A stretch of DNA of 64,000 nt from CAWFKW01 sp963816535 (GCA_963816535.1 CAWFKW010000003.1:1736001-1800000), one strand, 5' to 3'. Counted from the first letter of the stretch, positions 8,452-18,239 are shown. The notes: generated by a model from the sequence alone, not told the origin. Made by a program: numbers and translations.

Positions 8452-9657
8452 AGCATGAAACATTAATTTCATTTCTTCGGCGTCTCTTGTAAAAAACAAA
8501 TATTCATCCCCGCCGTCTTTTAATCTGAATAGTTTTGATATTTCATCAGCGGAGAGCGGGAAGTTCCTTTTGGAAACATTTGCCCGCGTAATATTATTTT
8601 CGTGCAGATATTTTTTGACATTTGACTTACTGAACGATACTCTTGAAATAATCTCAAATTTCCTTCCAAAAAAATCATCAATTAATTCATCTCCCAGCAT
8701 ATACAGGCTGTTCTTAGCGGGCAATCGCAGCTTAAGCCAAGCGGCATATTTTGCGGCTAACCCAGATTTTATCAGAGCAGTTGCCGGCTCATAAAAATAC
8801 CGGCCGTGGGCTGAATATTCGGATCTTATCGGTTCGTTCAGCTTTCCTGAGAATTCTCTTTCTTTCCCTGCAATCGTAATGTCAATTGCCTTTACTTCCG
8901 GAATTCCGGAAAAAAAATATTCAAGCAATGCGAGTATTTCTTTGACTTCATTATTTAAGGAAACAACATAAATTATTTTAGTCCCGGGAAGAGTTTTGAC
9001 AAGATAAGTTAAATCAATTAAAGGCGATAATTTCAGAAGAATAATTTTGCTTAATTCGAACAGCACGTCTTTTATTTTCAGTATTGAGGGTTCTGAATCA
9101 TGCAGCGTCACCGATCTCTTTTTATCGGCATTTGCTCGTCTGTCGGCATCCAAATACACAAGATCAAATTTGCGCTCGTTTCCAGTCCCCGGTTTGTGAA
9201 CGCACATATCTGCATAATCGTAAGCATCTGAATCTACTCTTTTCACATTGCTTATCCTTAACCTGGAGAAATTATACCTTGCAATTTCGTTCAGTTCTGC
9301 GTCATTATCAACCGATATGATCTCGTTAAACGATCTTGAAAATGCAGCGTCGTCGGCTCCCAATCCGCCTGACAGGTCAAGCAGTCTTTTCCCTTTGAAA
9401 CGTCGAGCCTTAAACTCTGCCAGTGGTTCTGAACTTGATTGTTCAAGGCTCTTGCCGTTATATAAACAGGATCTTTTGGCAAAGCCCGGGAGTTTTGATT
9501 CAGCTTTTGAGCGAAGCTTGATCTGCTCAGCTACAAACGCCGCATATTTTCCGTATTCTTTCTTTAGCTTTTCGGCAAGTTTAACTCCATGAAGCCCTTC
9601 ATTAGACTTCAAAACCGATTCTAAATCAAATTTATCCGGGAGTAATGATTCTTTCAA
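8437..9657 (-). CDS. Class I SAM-dependent methyltransferase with C-terminal THUMP-like domain
   Basis: 406 residues. The SAM-binding motif I reads LLDLSGGLGAD (about 93-103) and a later DLVYLDADRR block fits motif IV. The C-terminal part (about 320-406) resembles the THUMP/ferredoxin-like domain found in this Bacteroidota family, which suggests an RNA substrate (inference). The start is TTG at 9657 immediately after an in-frame stop, so no longer start is possible. The 3' end converges with the carbonic anhydrase terminator. Confidence 0.8.
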   Translation of the reverse strand: MKESLLPDKFDLESVLKSNEGLHGVKLAEKLKKEYGKYAAFVAEQIKLRSKAESKLPGFAKRSCLYNGKSLEQSSSEPLAEFKARRFKGKRLLDLSGGLGADDAAFSRSFNEIISVDNDAELNEIARYNFSRLRISNVKRVDSDAYDYADMCVHKPGTGNERKFDLVYLDADRRANADKKRSVTLHDSEPSILKIKDVLFELSKIILLKLSPLIDLTYLVKTLPGTKIIYVVSLNNEVKEILALLEYFFSGIPEVKAIDITIAGKEREFSGKLNEPIRSEYSAHGRYFYEPATALIKSGLAAKYAAWLKLRLPAKNSLYMLGDELIDDFFGRKFEIISRVSFSKSNVKKYLHENNITRANVSKRNFPLSADEISKLFRLKDGGDEYLFFTRDAEEMKLMFHAKKAL

Positions 9658-9869
9658 TTAACCGATGGATTAGTTAATTCAAAACTACTTTGTTAATTCC
9701 GTAAATGCAATTCTACTGAAACGCGCATAGGTCCTTTAAAAAAAACCATGGAAATAAATGTTGGCTGTTATGAATTTAAAAATTGCGTTACCTTTGAATT
9801 TCTGAAACCTGGAACTGCCAAATTTAAACAAACTATTTTTTGCAATAGATTCATCAAAAAGGTAAGCAC
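9658..9869. other. Divergent intergenic region
   Basis: 212 bp between divergent genes. It contains a 109-codon plus-strand ORF at 9748 in a frame overlapping the serine hydrolase gene, without recognisable content. Presumed to hold both promoters. Confidence 0.35.
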
Positions 9870-10955
9870 ATGTCGCTTGAAACATATTTTCCAGCTATGG
9901 ATAATTGGGCTACAAAAAAACCGGAGGAAGTTTCAATGGATTCCGGCATTTTGGAAGAAGCTATTTCCATGGCGGAAAAAGATGCAGTTGCCGATTATCC
10001 GCCCGGGGTTGATATCTATGAGTACAAAGCCGAAGAACTTCGGAATTTTACCAAGGGGCTTGATGACGGGAAAATAATAGGGCCTTTAATAAGAAAGGGG
10101 ACCGTGAACGGGCTGGTTATTCGGCATGGGTATATAGTAGCGGAATTCGGAGATACTTCCCAAACTGACGAATTAGCAAGCGCTTCAAAGAGTTTTATTG
10201 CCACGATTGCCGGCTTAGCAAAAGAGGACGGTCTAATCGGAGATTTCAGCGATCCGGTAAAAGATTATATCAGCGACTGGAAATTTGAATCAGAACATAA
10301 TTCTAAAATTACATGGCGCCAGCTATTACAGCAAACAAGTGAGTGGGAAGGAACACTTTGGGGAAAATCAGATGAGACTTGTCGGGCGAAAGGCAGAGAG
10401 CTACAGGAACCGGGGAGCATATGGGAATATAACGATGTGAGGGTCAACTGCCTTGCCCTGTGCCTGATGCAACTGTATAAACAGACTCTGCCTCAAATCT
10501 TACATGAGAGAATAATGAATCCAATCGGCGCATCTGACGCCTGGCAATGGCACGGGTATGATAATTCAGATATAGAGATTGATGGAAGGATATTAAAGTC
10601 CGTTACCGGCGGAGCGCATTGGGGAGGGGGCATCTGGATGAATTCTCGGGATTTTGCGCGCTATGGTTACTTACATTTAAGGCGGGGAAACTGGAACGGA
10701 AACCAATTATTCAGGCAAGACTTTATAGATGAAATTATTTCCCCATGCAAAGCCCTTGAAAACCCCATTTACGGTTACCTATGGTGGATTCAGCCCGATA
10801 AAGAAGGCAGCATGCTTTCATATGGAGCCGAAGGCGGGGGCTATCATATATGCAGAGTTTTCCCTAAATATGATCTAGTGACCGTAGTTCGCTGGACCGG
10901 ATGGGATGGATTTTGGAATTTTAATAAAAGGGTTGTTGAATCAATAATTAAGTAA
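9870..10955 (+). CDS. Serine hydrolase of the class C beta-lactamase / penicillin-binding-like family
   Basis: 361 residues. The nucleophile motif SxxK is present as S104-A-S-K107 and a WEYND segment (about 187-191) takes the place of the Y-x-N box. The third motif is not a classical KTG; AEGGG lies near the expected place. No signal peptide is visible, so it may be a cytoplasmic esterase or amidase rather than a true beta-lactamase. AAAAGGTAAG precedes the ATG. It ends 24 bp before a remnant of a class D beta-lactamase, an unrelated serine beta-lactamase class. Confidence 0.85.
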   Translation: MSLETYFPAMDNWATKKPEEVSMDSGILEEAISMAEKDAVADYPPGVDIYEYKAEELRNFTKGLDDGKIIGPLIRKGTVNGLVIRHGYIVAEFGDTSQTDELASASKSFIATIAGLAKEDGLIGDFSDPVKDYISDWKFESEHNSKITWRQLLQQTSEWEGTLWGKSDETCRAKGRELQEPGSIWEYNDVRVNCLALCLMQLYKQTLPQILHERIMNPIGASDAWQWHGYDNSDIEIDGRILKSVTGGAHWGGGIWMNSRDFARYGYLHLRRGNWNGNQLFRQDFIDEIISPCKALENPIYGYLWWIQPDKEGSMLSYGAEGGGYHICRVFPKYDLVTVVRWTGWDGFWNFNKRVVESIIK

Positions 10956-10979
10956 CTTCGATCGTTCGGCGTTTCCATA

Positions 10980-11141
10980 GATATTAATATAGAATGGTGA
11001 GTCGGTTGGGTCGAAAAGGAAGGGGCCGCTTATTTTTTCGCGATAAACATTGAAAAAGATGGAGACGCTGACGATTTGTTCCCGGCTGCGAGAAAGGAAA
11101 TTACAAAAAAAGTTTTAACCGGCCTGGGAATTTTACCATGA
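10980..11141 (+). pseudogene. Remnant of a class D (OXA-type) beta-lactamase, C-terminal end only
   Basis: Read in one frame, this stretch encodes the end of an OXA-type enzyme: INIEW, a TGA codon (10998-11000) in place of the second tryptophan of the WWVGW motif, then VGWVEKEG, FFAINIE and a closing helix ITKKVLTGLGIL before TGA at 11139. That order matches the C-terminus of class D beta-lactamases. The catalytic SxxK and KTG parts are absent upstream. With no start codon, an internal stop and only about 50 codons, it cannot make an enzyme. The following epimerase gene starts 7 bp later. Confidence 0.7.
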
Positions 11142-11148
11142 TAAAAAT

Positions 11149-12057
11149 ATGAGTAAAACAGTTTTGATAACCGGCGCTACAGGGTTTATCGGCAGGCACA
11201 TTACACGCGCCCTTGCCGATAGGGGAGATGAGTTCATTGCGCTCACCACAAATACCGAAAAGGCGGCCAAACTTTTTCCCGGGGCAAAGCAAATTGCAGG
11301 CTTTGATGATATCCTTTCTCTCCGTTACGAAAAAATCGACGCAGTAATAAATCTCGCGGGGCGCAATCTGGCCGACCACAGGTGGAATGAATATTTCAAA
11401 AGAGAGATATATGATTCAAGAATTAATGTTACAAAAAAAATTACGGGATTAATTTCAGCGATGGAACGTAAGCCGGAAGTTTTGATCAGCGCTTCCGGGA
11501 CGGATTATTACGGCGACACAGGCTCAAAAGACATCTACGAAGATTCGCCGCATGCCAGCGACTTTATGGGAAGGCTTTGCAAAGACTGGGAATCGGCGGC
11601 CCTTGGCGCCCGTGAATACGGGGTGCGCGTTGCGGTTTTAAGAACTTCGTTTGTTATCGGAAGAGACTCGACGGCTGTGAGAAAACTCGTACTGCCTTTC
11701 AGGTTTTTTGTAGGCGGGCCCATAGGCAGCGGCAAACAATATATGTCGTGGATACATATTGACGACGTTGTTGGAATATATCTGCTTACGCTCGATGACG
11801 CAAAAGTGAGCGGACCGGTTAACGCTACATCGCCCGGACCAGAGACAATGAAAAATTTCTGCAGGATCATGGCGAAGCAAATACACAGGCCGTCTTTTTT
11901 TCCCATTCCTGCGTTTGCCGTGAATATTGCAGCCGGCCAAATGGCGCAGGTTGTGCTTTCCGGCAGAAAGGCGCTACCGCAGAAAATTATGGAATTGGGC
12001 TATAAATTCAAATTTGAGCATGCAAATGATGCGTGGAAAGAGGCGCTTGGGAAATAA
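11149..12057 (+). CDS. TIGR01777-type NAD-dependent epimerase/dehydratase family protein (YfcH-like)
   Basis: 302 residues, the usual length. The N-terminal Rossmann motif ITGATGFIG (7-15) binds NAD(P). ISASGTDYYGD is the family's modified active-site region and MSWIHIDDVV is conserved in YfcH-like proteins. The C-terminus matches the DUF1731-type end (ALPQKIMELGYKF). The physiological substrate is unknown. No good ribosome-binding site precedes the ATG; an upstream ATG at 11138 ends in an immediate stop. Confidence 0.87.
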   Translation: MSKTVLITGATGFIGRHITRALADRGDEFIALTTNTEKAAKLFPGAKQIAGFDDILSLRYEKIDAVINLAGRNLADHRWNEYFKREIYDSRINVTKKITGLISAMERKPEVLISASGTDYYGDTGSKDIYEDSPHASDFMGRLCKDWESAALGAREYGVRVAVLRTSFVIGRDSTAVRKLVLPFRFFVGGPIGSGKQYMSWIHIDDVVGIYLLTLDDAKVSGPVNATSPGPETMKNFCRIMAKQIHRPSFFPIPAFAVNIAAGQMAQVVLSGRKALPQKIMELGYKFKFEHANDAWKEALGK

Positions 12058-12148
12058 CGGCCAATTTCTAATTACGAATCATAGATATTTAGGATTTGAT
12101 TGCGCAACAATTCCATTATTACTTATTAATATTGTTCATTAGTCATTC

Positions 12149-14818
12149 TTAATAATCGCCATTATCAGGTCCATAATCATTATTGTCGTCGTTATTATCG
12201 TCATTGTTGTCGCCCTTCTTCTTCCTGTTAGGCAGTTTTTTATATTTTATGTTGCCGATCTTCAGAGTAAGCGTAAGGAACGCTATGCGCGAATCTCTTT
12301 TCCGGTAATTGGTTTGCGTGAATCCGTTGCCGGAGGTAAATATTGAAAATTTCTGCGAATTAAACAGGTCGCTTACCCTGAATGCAATACTTGCTCTGCC
12401 CTTAAGGAAGTCTTTTTTTAATCCAAGGTCTGAAGTCTGAACCGGCTGGCTGCTTCCCTGCGCAGTTACATATTCCCCCTGGTAATTATACCTGAACTGC
12501 ATGTTTATCCCCGCCCATAGTTTTATGGTTGCCGAGAGCTTGCCGTTCCATGAATAGTTCGTATTGTTAACTTCGCCGACGCTCAGCGTTCCGTTAAGAA
12601 CGGAACGGAAATAGCTTGCGCTTCCGTTAATGCTGAGCCAGGGAGTTATGTCAGATAGCGCTATCAGTTCGACTCCGTATGATTTTGAAGACGCCAGGTT
12701 TTCGAAAGTGGTAACTGTCACGCCGCTATCGGTCAGCATCCGGGAGCGGACAATATCATCATGAACCTGTTTATAGAACACGGTTCCTTCAATCGTTGTT
12801 GAGCCGATATATCTCAGGTAGTTGAATTCATACAGGTCGGCGTATTCCGGCTTTAAGTTCGGGTTGCCCACGCTTATATTCAGCGGGTCTGACTCATTTA
12901 CAAACGGGTTCAGAAAACCCAGGCGCGGCCGGCTAATTTTTCTGCTGTAATTTAACTGGAGCTCGTCGGCAGGGTCCACCTTCTCTGCAAGATTTACGTT
13001 TGGGAAAAAATCTATATATTTATTCCTGAAAGTCTGGCCGTTTGTTATCAGGTCGCCCTCGGCTACTGTCCCTTCAGTTCTGAGTCCGAATTGATAAGCC
13101 AGACCGCCTATTTTGCTTGAAAACAGCGCGTATGCCGCGTATATCTGCTCGCTGTATTTGAAATGGTTGCTCAGGTCGGTATTATAGGCCCACATATTCA
13201 GTGTTGAATCAAAGTAATTGTTTATATAGTTGTTATCTGTTGAGCGGAAAATACTTCTTACCCCTGCCTCCAGTTTTGTGGCCGGTCCGTGTGAATGTGT
13301 GGTGTTATCGCTGTTGCCTCTATCCCTGTCGCCGCGGTCGTGGTAACCATGCCCGTCCTGGTTGCTGTTGTCGGAGTTGTTATCTCCTTTCAGCCATCCA
13401 TTCTTGTTCTTATCATGTCTTCCGGAATTTCCGAATGGCTGCACATAATCAAGCTGAACGTTGAAGTAGTTCAATAAGCTGTTTGTAGTTGTATTTTGCT
13501 GGTTAGCGAAATCACTGAACGGGGTTCCGTCAGGGTAGTACTGCTGCAGGAAAATATCCGATGCATTGTCATCTTTAGTTCTAGAATATGAAATATCGCC
13601 CGTCAGTGTCTGTTCCGGCGATTTAAACGTCCCGTTATAATCCAAAGATAAGTCCATACCGTACCCGTTGCCCATGCCGCTGGTTCTATTAATTGAATAA
13701 TCCGTTAGTGCCTGGAAGCTGTTGAGGTCGTCGTTAATGCTGTAATCGTTCCGGTTTCTTTTCCTGTAGCTGAAAGTTCCGCTCAGGCTCAGAACATTTT
13801 TTGGGTTAATGTTATAGTCCATTCCCAGTTTTGCAAAATGGCTCTGGAACCGGATAGCCGAAGTGGAGTTCTGGTCCAGAAAACTGTTGTTAAAAAGATC
13901 GTCGCGTGAGCTCGTACCGGTCATTCCGAAATTAAAGAGCCTGAAGTTATAATTCGCATAAGCGTTGAGCACGTCGTTTTTCATGTTCAAGCCCATCGAG
14001 CCGTTATACTTATCTTTTGTTCCCGAGCCTAGCGAGAAATTTGCGCTGTGCCCGAACGCGCCTGTATTTTTTTTCAGTATTATGTTAATTATCCCGGAGC
14101 TGCTTTCGGCTTCGTATTTGGCCGATGGGTTTGTAATAAGCTCAATGCTTTGAATCAGGTTTGCCGGGATCTGCTGAAGTATGTCGGCTTCATTATCCCC
14201 ATTTAAGCCCGAAGGTTTGCCATCGACAAGTATCTTAACATCTGAGCTTCCTCTTAAGCTCACATTCCCGTCTATATCAACCGAAACTGAAGGGACATTC
14301 TTGAGCACGTCTGTTGCATCGCCGCCGTTGCTGGTTACATCCTGCCCAACATGGAATATTTTTTTATCCGGCAGTATCTCTAAGCTGCTTCTCTGGCTTG
14401 TTACGTCTATTTCTTCGGTTTGGGTTGTTGATTGCGATAGCCAGACTGTATCTAATACCACATCAGGTTTTTTCGGAAGCACCGCTACCCTGCTGACAAC
14501 CGACAAGGAATATCCAACATACTCAACCTCTAACTTATAAATTCCGTAAGGGATTTCGGTTGTGAATTTTCCCTGTTTATCCGTGCCTGCGCCTTTTACT
14601 TTCACCGAATCACGCATCTTGTAAAAGCTGAGGGCGGCGCCTTCCAGCGGAATATTATTATCTTTATCCATTACAACGCCCGATACCGAACCGTTTCCTT
14701 CAGGAATGCTGAAATTCCGCCGGCGGTTAATATTATCCTGTGAGATCGCAGGCTGAGCGATGGCGCAAAACAATGTTAATATTAAAGATATGCGAGCATA
14801 TCTTCCAAAATTGGTCAT
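12149..14818 (-). CDS. TonB-dependent outer-membrane receptor (copy 1)
   Basis: 889 residues. A signal peptide (about 1-26) is followed by a carboxypeptidase-regulatory-like domain (about 40-125, SVSGVVMDKDNNIPLEGA), a plug domain (about 150-240, with SLRGSSDVKILVDG) and a 22-strand-type barrel of the OMP_b-brl_3 class. An unusual Asp/Asn/His/Gly-rich insert lies at about 475-515, and the C-terminus is an acidic Asn/Asp tract. Such receptors import large or scarce ligands using TonB energy; the substrate cannot be read. A paralogue lies at 18410 on the same strand. Confidence 0.9.
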   Translation of the reverse strand: MTNFGRYARISLILTLFCAIAQPAISQDNINRRRNFSIPEGNGSVSGVVMDKDNNIPLEGAALSFYKMRDSVKVKGAGTDKQGKFTTEIPYGIYKLEVEYVGYSLSVVSRVAVLPKKPDVVLDTVWLSQSTTQTEEIDVTSQRSSLEILPDKKIFHVGQDVTSNGGDATDVLKNVPSVSVDIDGNVSLRGSSDVKILVDGKPSGLNGDNEADILQQIPANLIQSIELITNPSAKYEAESSSGIINIILKKNTGAFGHSANFSLGSGTKDKYNGSMGLNMKNDVLNAYANYNFRLFNFGMTGTSSRDDLFNNSFLDQNSTSAIRFQSHFAKLGMDYNINPKNVLSLSGTFSYRKRNRNDYSINDDLNSFQALTDYSINRTSGMGNGYGMDLSLDYNGTFKSPEQTLTGDISYSRTKDDNASDIFLQQYYPDGTPFSDFANQQNTTTNSLLNYFNVQLDYVQPFGNSGRHDKNKNGWLKGDNNSDNSNQDGHGYHDRGDRDRGNSDNTTHSHGPATKLEAGVRSIFRSTDNNYINNYFDSTLNMWAYNTDLSNHFKYSEQIYAAYALFSSKIGGLAYQFGLRTEGTVAEGDLITNGQTFRNKYIDFFPNVNLAEKVDPADELQLNYSRKISRPRLGFLNPFVNESDPLNISVGNPNLKPEYADLYEFNYLRYIGSTTIEGTVFYKQVHDDIVRSRMLTDSGVTVTTFENLASSKSYGVELIALSDITPWLSINGSASYFRSVLNGTLSVGEVNNTNYSWNGKLSATIKLWAGINMQFRYNYQGEYVTAQGSSQPVQTSDLGLKKDFLKGRASIAFRVSDLFNSQKFSIFTSGNGFTQTNYRKRDSRIAFLTLTLKIGNIKYKKLPNRKKKGDNNDDNNDDNNDYGPDNGDY

Positions 14819-14969
14819 GTCAGTTCAAAAGATATTTTCTTCCGATGTATTTACTAAAGATAATCTTTAAGGATTCTGCTTGCTGTAAAAAAATGTTACG
14901 AATTGTATCGCGAATTAGTATTATGGAGAAATCTAAGAGGAGGGTCTAAATCGAATTCGGGTGGAACTG

Positions 14970-14998
14970 CCTGATGCGGGCGGACACGCCGCATCAGG
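14970..14998. repeat. Hairpin-forming inverted repeat
   Basis: CCTGATGCGG (14970-14979) pairs perfectly with CCGCATCAGG (14989-14998). The loop GCGGACACG resembles part of the repeat at 53411-53440. No T run follows, so it is not a standard terminator. Confidence 0.6.
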
Positions 14999-15036
14999 TG
15001 CGGGGCAAGCTCAGGTCCTCCCTACAGGTACTTTTC

Positions 15037-15064
15037 GCAGTCCCAAGCTCCAGCTTGGGACTGC
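15037..15064. repeat. Perfect 13-bp inverted repeat
   Basis: GCAGTCCCAAGCT (15037-15049) and AGCTTGGGACTGC (15052-15064) are perfectly complementary with a 2-nt centre. The CCCAAGCT core recurs as CAAGCTTGGG in the hairpin near 32845, suggesting a dispersed repeat family. Confidence 0.65.
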
Positions 15065-15115
15065 ACTTAGAAGTTAGGGTTTTTATAATTTTCTCTGCGC
15101 TCGTCACAGTTTATC

Positions 15116-16081
15116 TTAAAATGGAAGATTGTTCAAATCTACGTTGCCGCCAGAGAGGATGATGCACGTTTTTTTATTTTTAAGTTTACCTGAAATTTTC
15201 AGAGCCGCAGCAAACGAAACGGCTGCGGAGGGCTCGACGACTATCTTCATTCTTTCCCATATCAATCGCATTGCCGCTGCTATTTCTTTTTCGGTGACGC
15301 GGATAATATCATCAACAAAATTTTGAATGATTGGGAATGTAATATCGCCCAGCGAAGTCCTGAGTCCGTCGGCAATAGTATCGGGGTTCTTTGACGGAAC
15401 AATCTTTCCCGATCTAACGCTGCGGTAAGCGTCATCGGCATTCATAGGCTCTCCGGCGATGACTTTGGTTCCGGGTGAAAAACAGCCGAAGCCCAGCGCG
15501 ATTCCGCTGAGGAGTCCGCCTCCGCCAACCGGAGTGAATACGTAATCGGCATTCTTAATTTCATTTATAAGTTCAATAGCGCATGATGCGTGCCCGTGAA
15601 TCACATCAATGTTATTTGACGGATGAATAAATGCCGCTCCGCTTCGTTCCATAATTTCAGCGCATTTTTTATCCCGGTCGCCCGGTTTGTTGCCGGAATA
15701 AATTATCTCAGCGCCGTATCCGAGTACTGCATCGCGTTTTGCGGGAATCACATTTTTCGGCATTATTATACTTGCTTTTATACCGCGGCATTTTGCCGCG
15801 TATGCAAGCGCCTGCGCAAAGTTGCCCGATGAATGAGTTACAACCCCATGCCTGACGGCTTCTTTGCTGAGCGACAAGACGGCGTTCATTGCCCCGCGAA
15901 TTTTAAAAGACCCGGTTTTCTGAAAGTTCTCGCATTTGAAACAAAACGACGCTCCCGATAACTTACTTATTCCCGAAGAAGTCAAAACCGGCGTTGTATG
16001 AATATATCTCCCGATGCGCAAATTTGCCGTTTTCAGAGAGGCAGATAATTTACTATCCTTGTAAACTCCGTGTTTTCCCAT
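15116..16081 (-). CDS. PLP-dependent threonine/serine dehydratase family protein
   Basis: 321 residues, fold-type II PLP enzyme. SFKIRG holds the PLP lysine (Lys60), SSGNFAQ the substrate loop, and GGGGLLSG (about 180) the phosphate-binding glycine loop. The length without an ACT domain fits a biodegradative-type threonine deaminase or a serine racemase, which these features do not separate. ATG 16081 is chosen over TTG 16087 because the TTG belongs to a TATATTTG promoter box (16092-16085), leaving only 3 nt between box and ATG, so the message is probably leaderless. Confidence 0.87.
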   Translation of the reverse strand: MGKHGVYKDSKLSASLKTANLRIGRYIHTTPVLTSSGISKLSGASFCFKCENFQKTGSFKIRGAMNAVLSLSKEAVRHGVVTHSSGNFAQALAYAAKCRGIKASIIMPKNVIPAKRDAVLGYGAEIIYSGNKPGDRDKKCAEIMERSGAAFIHPSNNIDVIHGHASCAIELINEIKNADYVFTPVGGGGLLSGIALGFGCFSPGTKVIAGEPMNADDAYRSVRSGKIVPSKNPDTIADGLRTSLGDITFPIIQNFVDDIIRVTEKEIAAAMRLIWERMKIVVEPSAAVSFAAALKISGKLKNKKTCIILSGGNVDLNNLPF

Positions 16082-16084
16082 GCT

Positions 16085-16092
16085 CAAATATA
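16085..16092 (-). promoter_or_regulatory. TATATTTG -7 box of the dehydratase gene
   Basis: On the minus strand TATATTTG ends 3 nt before the ATG. A TTG lies further upstream but at about 24 nt, slightly outside the usual spacing. If used, the transcript starts at or near the ATG. Confidence 0.45.
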
Positions 16093-16301
16093 ACTAAAAC
16101 TGATTGCGCTAACCATCAATATTTATTATACTTAAAAAAGCTAATTTGGTTTTAAAATCACTATTAATTTAAGCTTCTATACCGCAAACAGGGTATTTAC
16201 AAATTGTTTCATTGTATATCTGTATTTTTATGAATATAATTACCCATACCAAATCAATCAATATTTCTTTTTTCAAACTAACAAAATTCGGAGAAAAATT
16301 T

Positions 16302-18239
16302 ATGAAAAGACTCAGACTATTTTTTTCAGCCCTTGCCATTTTTGCATTTATTGTTGGACAAATTGCAAACGCCCAGGTGCCCGAGTTAATGTATTACAGG
16401 TTTCATAACAATACAGCTACCGGAACGCCGAACTTTGCCAGCGCTCCTGTAGGGACCAACCCGGCGCTATTGGTCGCTTCGGATGTGTTCACTTCAGGCG
16501 GACAGTTCGATAGCTGTTTATCCGGCACAGGTTCGTTAACCGGATGCCTTAACACAGGCTGGGCAACGGCAATGCCTTCAAACTGGACGATCAGTTTCTG
16601 GCTCGGCCCGAATCAGGTTGACGCTAACCCGTCATATCTGTGGGGCGATATAAATGCAGGCACATTCCGCTGTTTCTATGGCGGCGCGGCCGGCGTAAAT
16701 AATGTTCTTCTAAGGGGCGGCTCTGCCGACGTTTTGATAACTGGCGTGAATCCGACCGCTACGGTTATAACAATAGTATATAACGGCACAAACACTACAG
16801 TTTATAAGAACGGAGTATTTTTCCAGACTTTCGCAGTTACGTTTGCGCCTTCAGGCTCAGGACCATTCAAAGTCGGAGGCTATGGCACAGGCGCATCGGC
16901 TTCTATCAGCGGAAAAATGGATGAGTTCAGAATGTATAACAGAGCGTTGGGCCAGGCCGAGATTACAGCTACATGGAATACTGAATTAACCGGTGGTACA
17001 TCGGTTAATGCGCCTCACCAGTGGTGTTCCAATTACCCAGCCATGACCGGCACCGGAGCAATATTCGGACATGCTGTTTGCTCTTACGGCGATACAATTT
17101 ACGTTGCCGGCGGCGATCCTGCAGGAGCAGGCACAACTAATTTTTATAAATATTCCATCAGCGGCAATGTTTGGTCGACAGGCGCTTCGCTGCCGACAGC
17201 TAAAACAGGCGGAGATCTGGTTGCCTGCGCAGGCAAGATCTATTATATTGGCGGAGGAACTGCCATCACTGCCGGCGACGCCACCGAGTATGTTTATAAT
17301 CCTGCAACAGGGCAATGGACAACAATCGCTAATATTCCTACTCCGGTTACCGGGAATGTTGCCGTTCAGGTAGGAGATGCGAACATTTATTGCTTAATGG
17401 GAGGCTGGACCTCTTATCTTACTACAATACAGGTTTATAATGTGGGGGCAAATACGTGGTCAACAGCAACAGCAATTTCCGGCGGACCGGGAAGAAGGTC
17501 GTTTGCCGCGGGAATTATGGGCAGAACAATACTTGTATCTATGGGTTATAACGGAACTTATCTGAACAGCACCGTAAAAGGCGTAATTGACGCTAGCAAC
17601 CCGCTTACAATAACATGGAGCGCTGTTACAAACGTACAGTGGACCGCCAGCCGGGCAGGCGGAACAGCTATAGGCGGAAAATTCTATGTGTGCCCGGGAG
17701 ATACGGGAACAGGAATTGCAAGCGGCGGTATTGGTATTTTTGACACTACTACGGGAACATGGACTTATGCTTATGGCGACCCGTTTGTTGCTTCGAACTA
17801 CTGGGGCGCTATGACGGCAAACATAACAAACTGCAACGGGGTTCAGGGAATTAAGGTCTGGAGAGTCGGCGGACTTTTGTCAACGCAGACCACAAGGCCG
17901 CTTATTGCGTATGCAGACACATGTTTGACAGGCTGCGGATTGGTGGGTATAACAAGCCATCATACGGACGTTCCAAACTCATACAGGTTGTCTCAAAACT
18001 ATCCAAATCCGTTCAACCCGTCCACGGAAATAGAATTTGCTATTCCTAAAGCGGGATTGGTCAAGATAGTGGTTTATGATATTTTGGGACGCGAAGTGAA
18101 AACTCTTGTAAATGAAACTAAACAAGCCGGCGAGTATAAGATATACTTCAATGCATCATCGCTTGCCAGCGGAGTTTACTTCTACAGGATCAATGCGAAT
18201 GACTTTACTCAAACAAAGAAAATGCTGCTGATAAAATAA
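16302..18239 (+). CDS. T9SS-secreted LamG/Kelch-repeat protein
   Basis: 645 residues from ATG 16302, which follows GGAG at 12 nt and opens directly into a signal peptide (MKRLRLFFSALAIFAF). A TTG 90 nt upstream would add an implausible leader and is rejected. Mature regions: a LamG/concanavalin-like domain (about 25-225, with FKVGGYGTG and KMDEFRMYNRAL), Kelch-type propeller repeats (about 245-540, VAGGDPAGAG, YYIGGGTA, CLMGGW), and a T9SS sorting domain ending TKKMLLIK. Extracellular, possibly carbohydrate- or surface-binding (inference). Ends at the terminator at 18286. Confidence 0.9.
   Translation: MKRLRLFFSALAIFAFIVGQIANAQVPELMYYRFHNNTATGTPNFASAPVGTNPALLVASDVFTSGGQFDSCLSGTGSLTGCLNTGWATAMPSNWTISFWLGPNQVDANPSYLWGDINAGTFRCFYGGAAGVNNVLLRGGSADVLITGVNPTATVITIVYNGTNTTVYKNGVFFQTFAVTFAPSGSGPFKVGGYGTGASASISGKMDEFRMYNRALGQAEITATWNTELTGGTSVNAPHQWCSNYPAMTGTGAIFGHAVCSYGDTIYVAGGDPAGAGTTNFYKYSISGNVWSTGASLPTAKTGGDLVACAGKIYYIGGGTAITAGDATEYVYNPATGQWTTIANIPTPVTGNVAVQVGDANIYCLMGGWTSYLTTIQVYNVGANTWSTATAISGGPGRRSFAAGIMGRTILVSMGYNGTYLNSTVKGVIDASNPLTITWSAVTNVQWTASRAGGTAIGGKFYVCPGDTGTGIASGGIGIFDTTTGTWTYAYGDPFVASNYWGAMTANITNCNGVQGIKVWRVGGLLSTQTTRPLIAYADTCLTGCGLVGITSHHTDVPNSYRLSQNYPNPFNPSTEIEFAIPKAGLVKIVVYDILGREVKTLVNETKQAGEYKIYFNASSLASGVYFYRINANDFTQTKKMLLIK

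Larger units (their letters stand above)
14819..15115. other. Intergenic region with strong inverted repeats
   Basis: The TonB-receptor promoter should be at the left end. The rest holds two strong hairpins, annotated separately, with segments resembling the dispersed repeat at 52691 and 53411. No gene is supported. Confidence 0.5.

Noticed and set aside
9870..10955. Functional class C beta-lactamase conferring resistance
   Set aside because: No signal peptide and no KTG-type third motif; a general serine hydrolase is safer.
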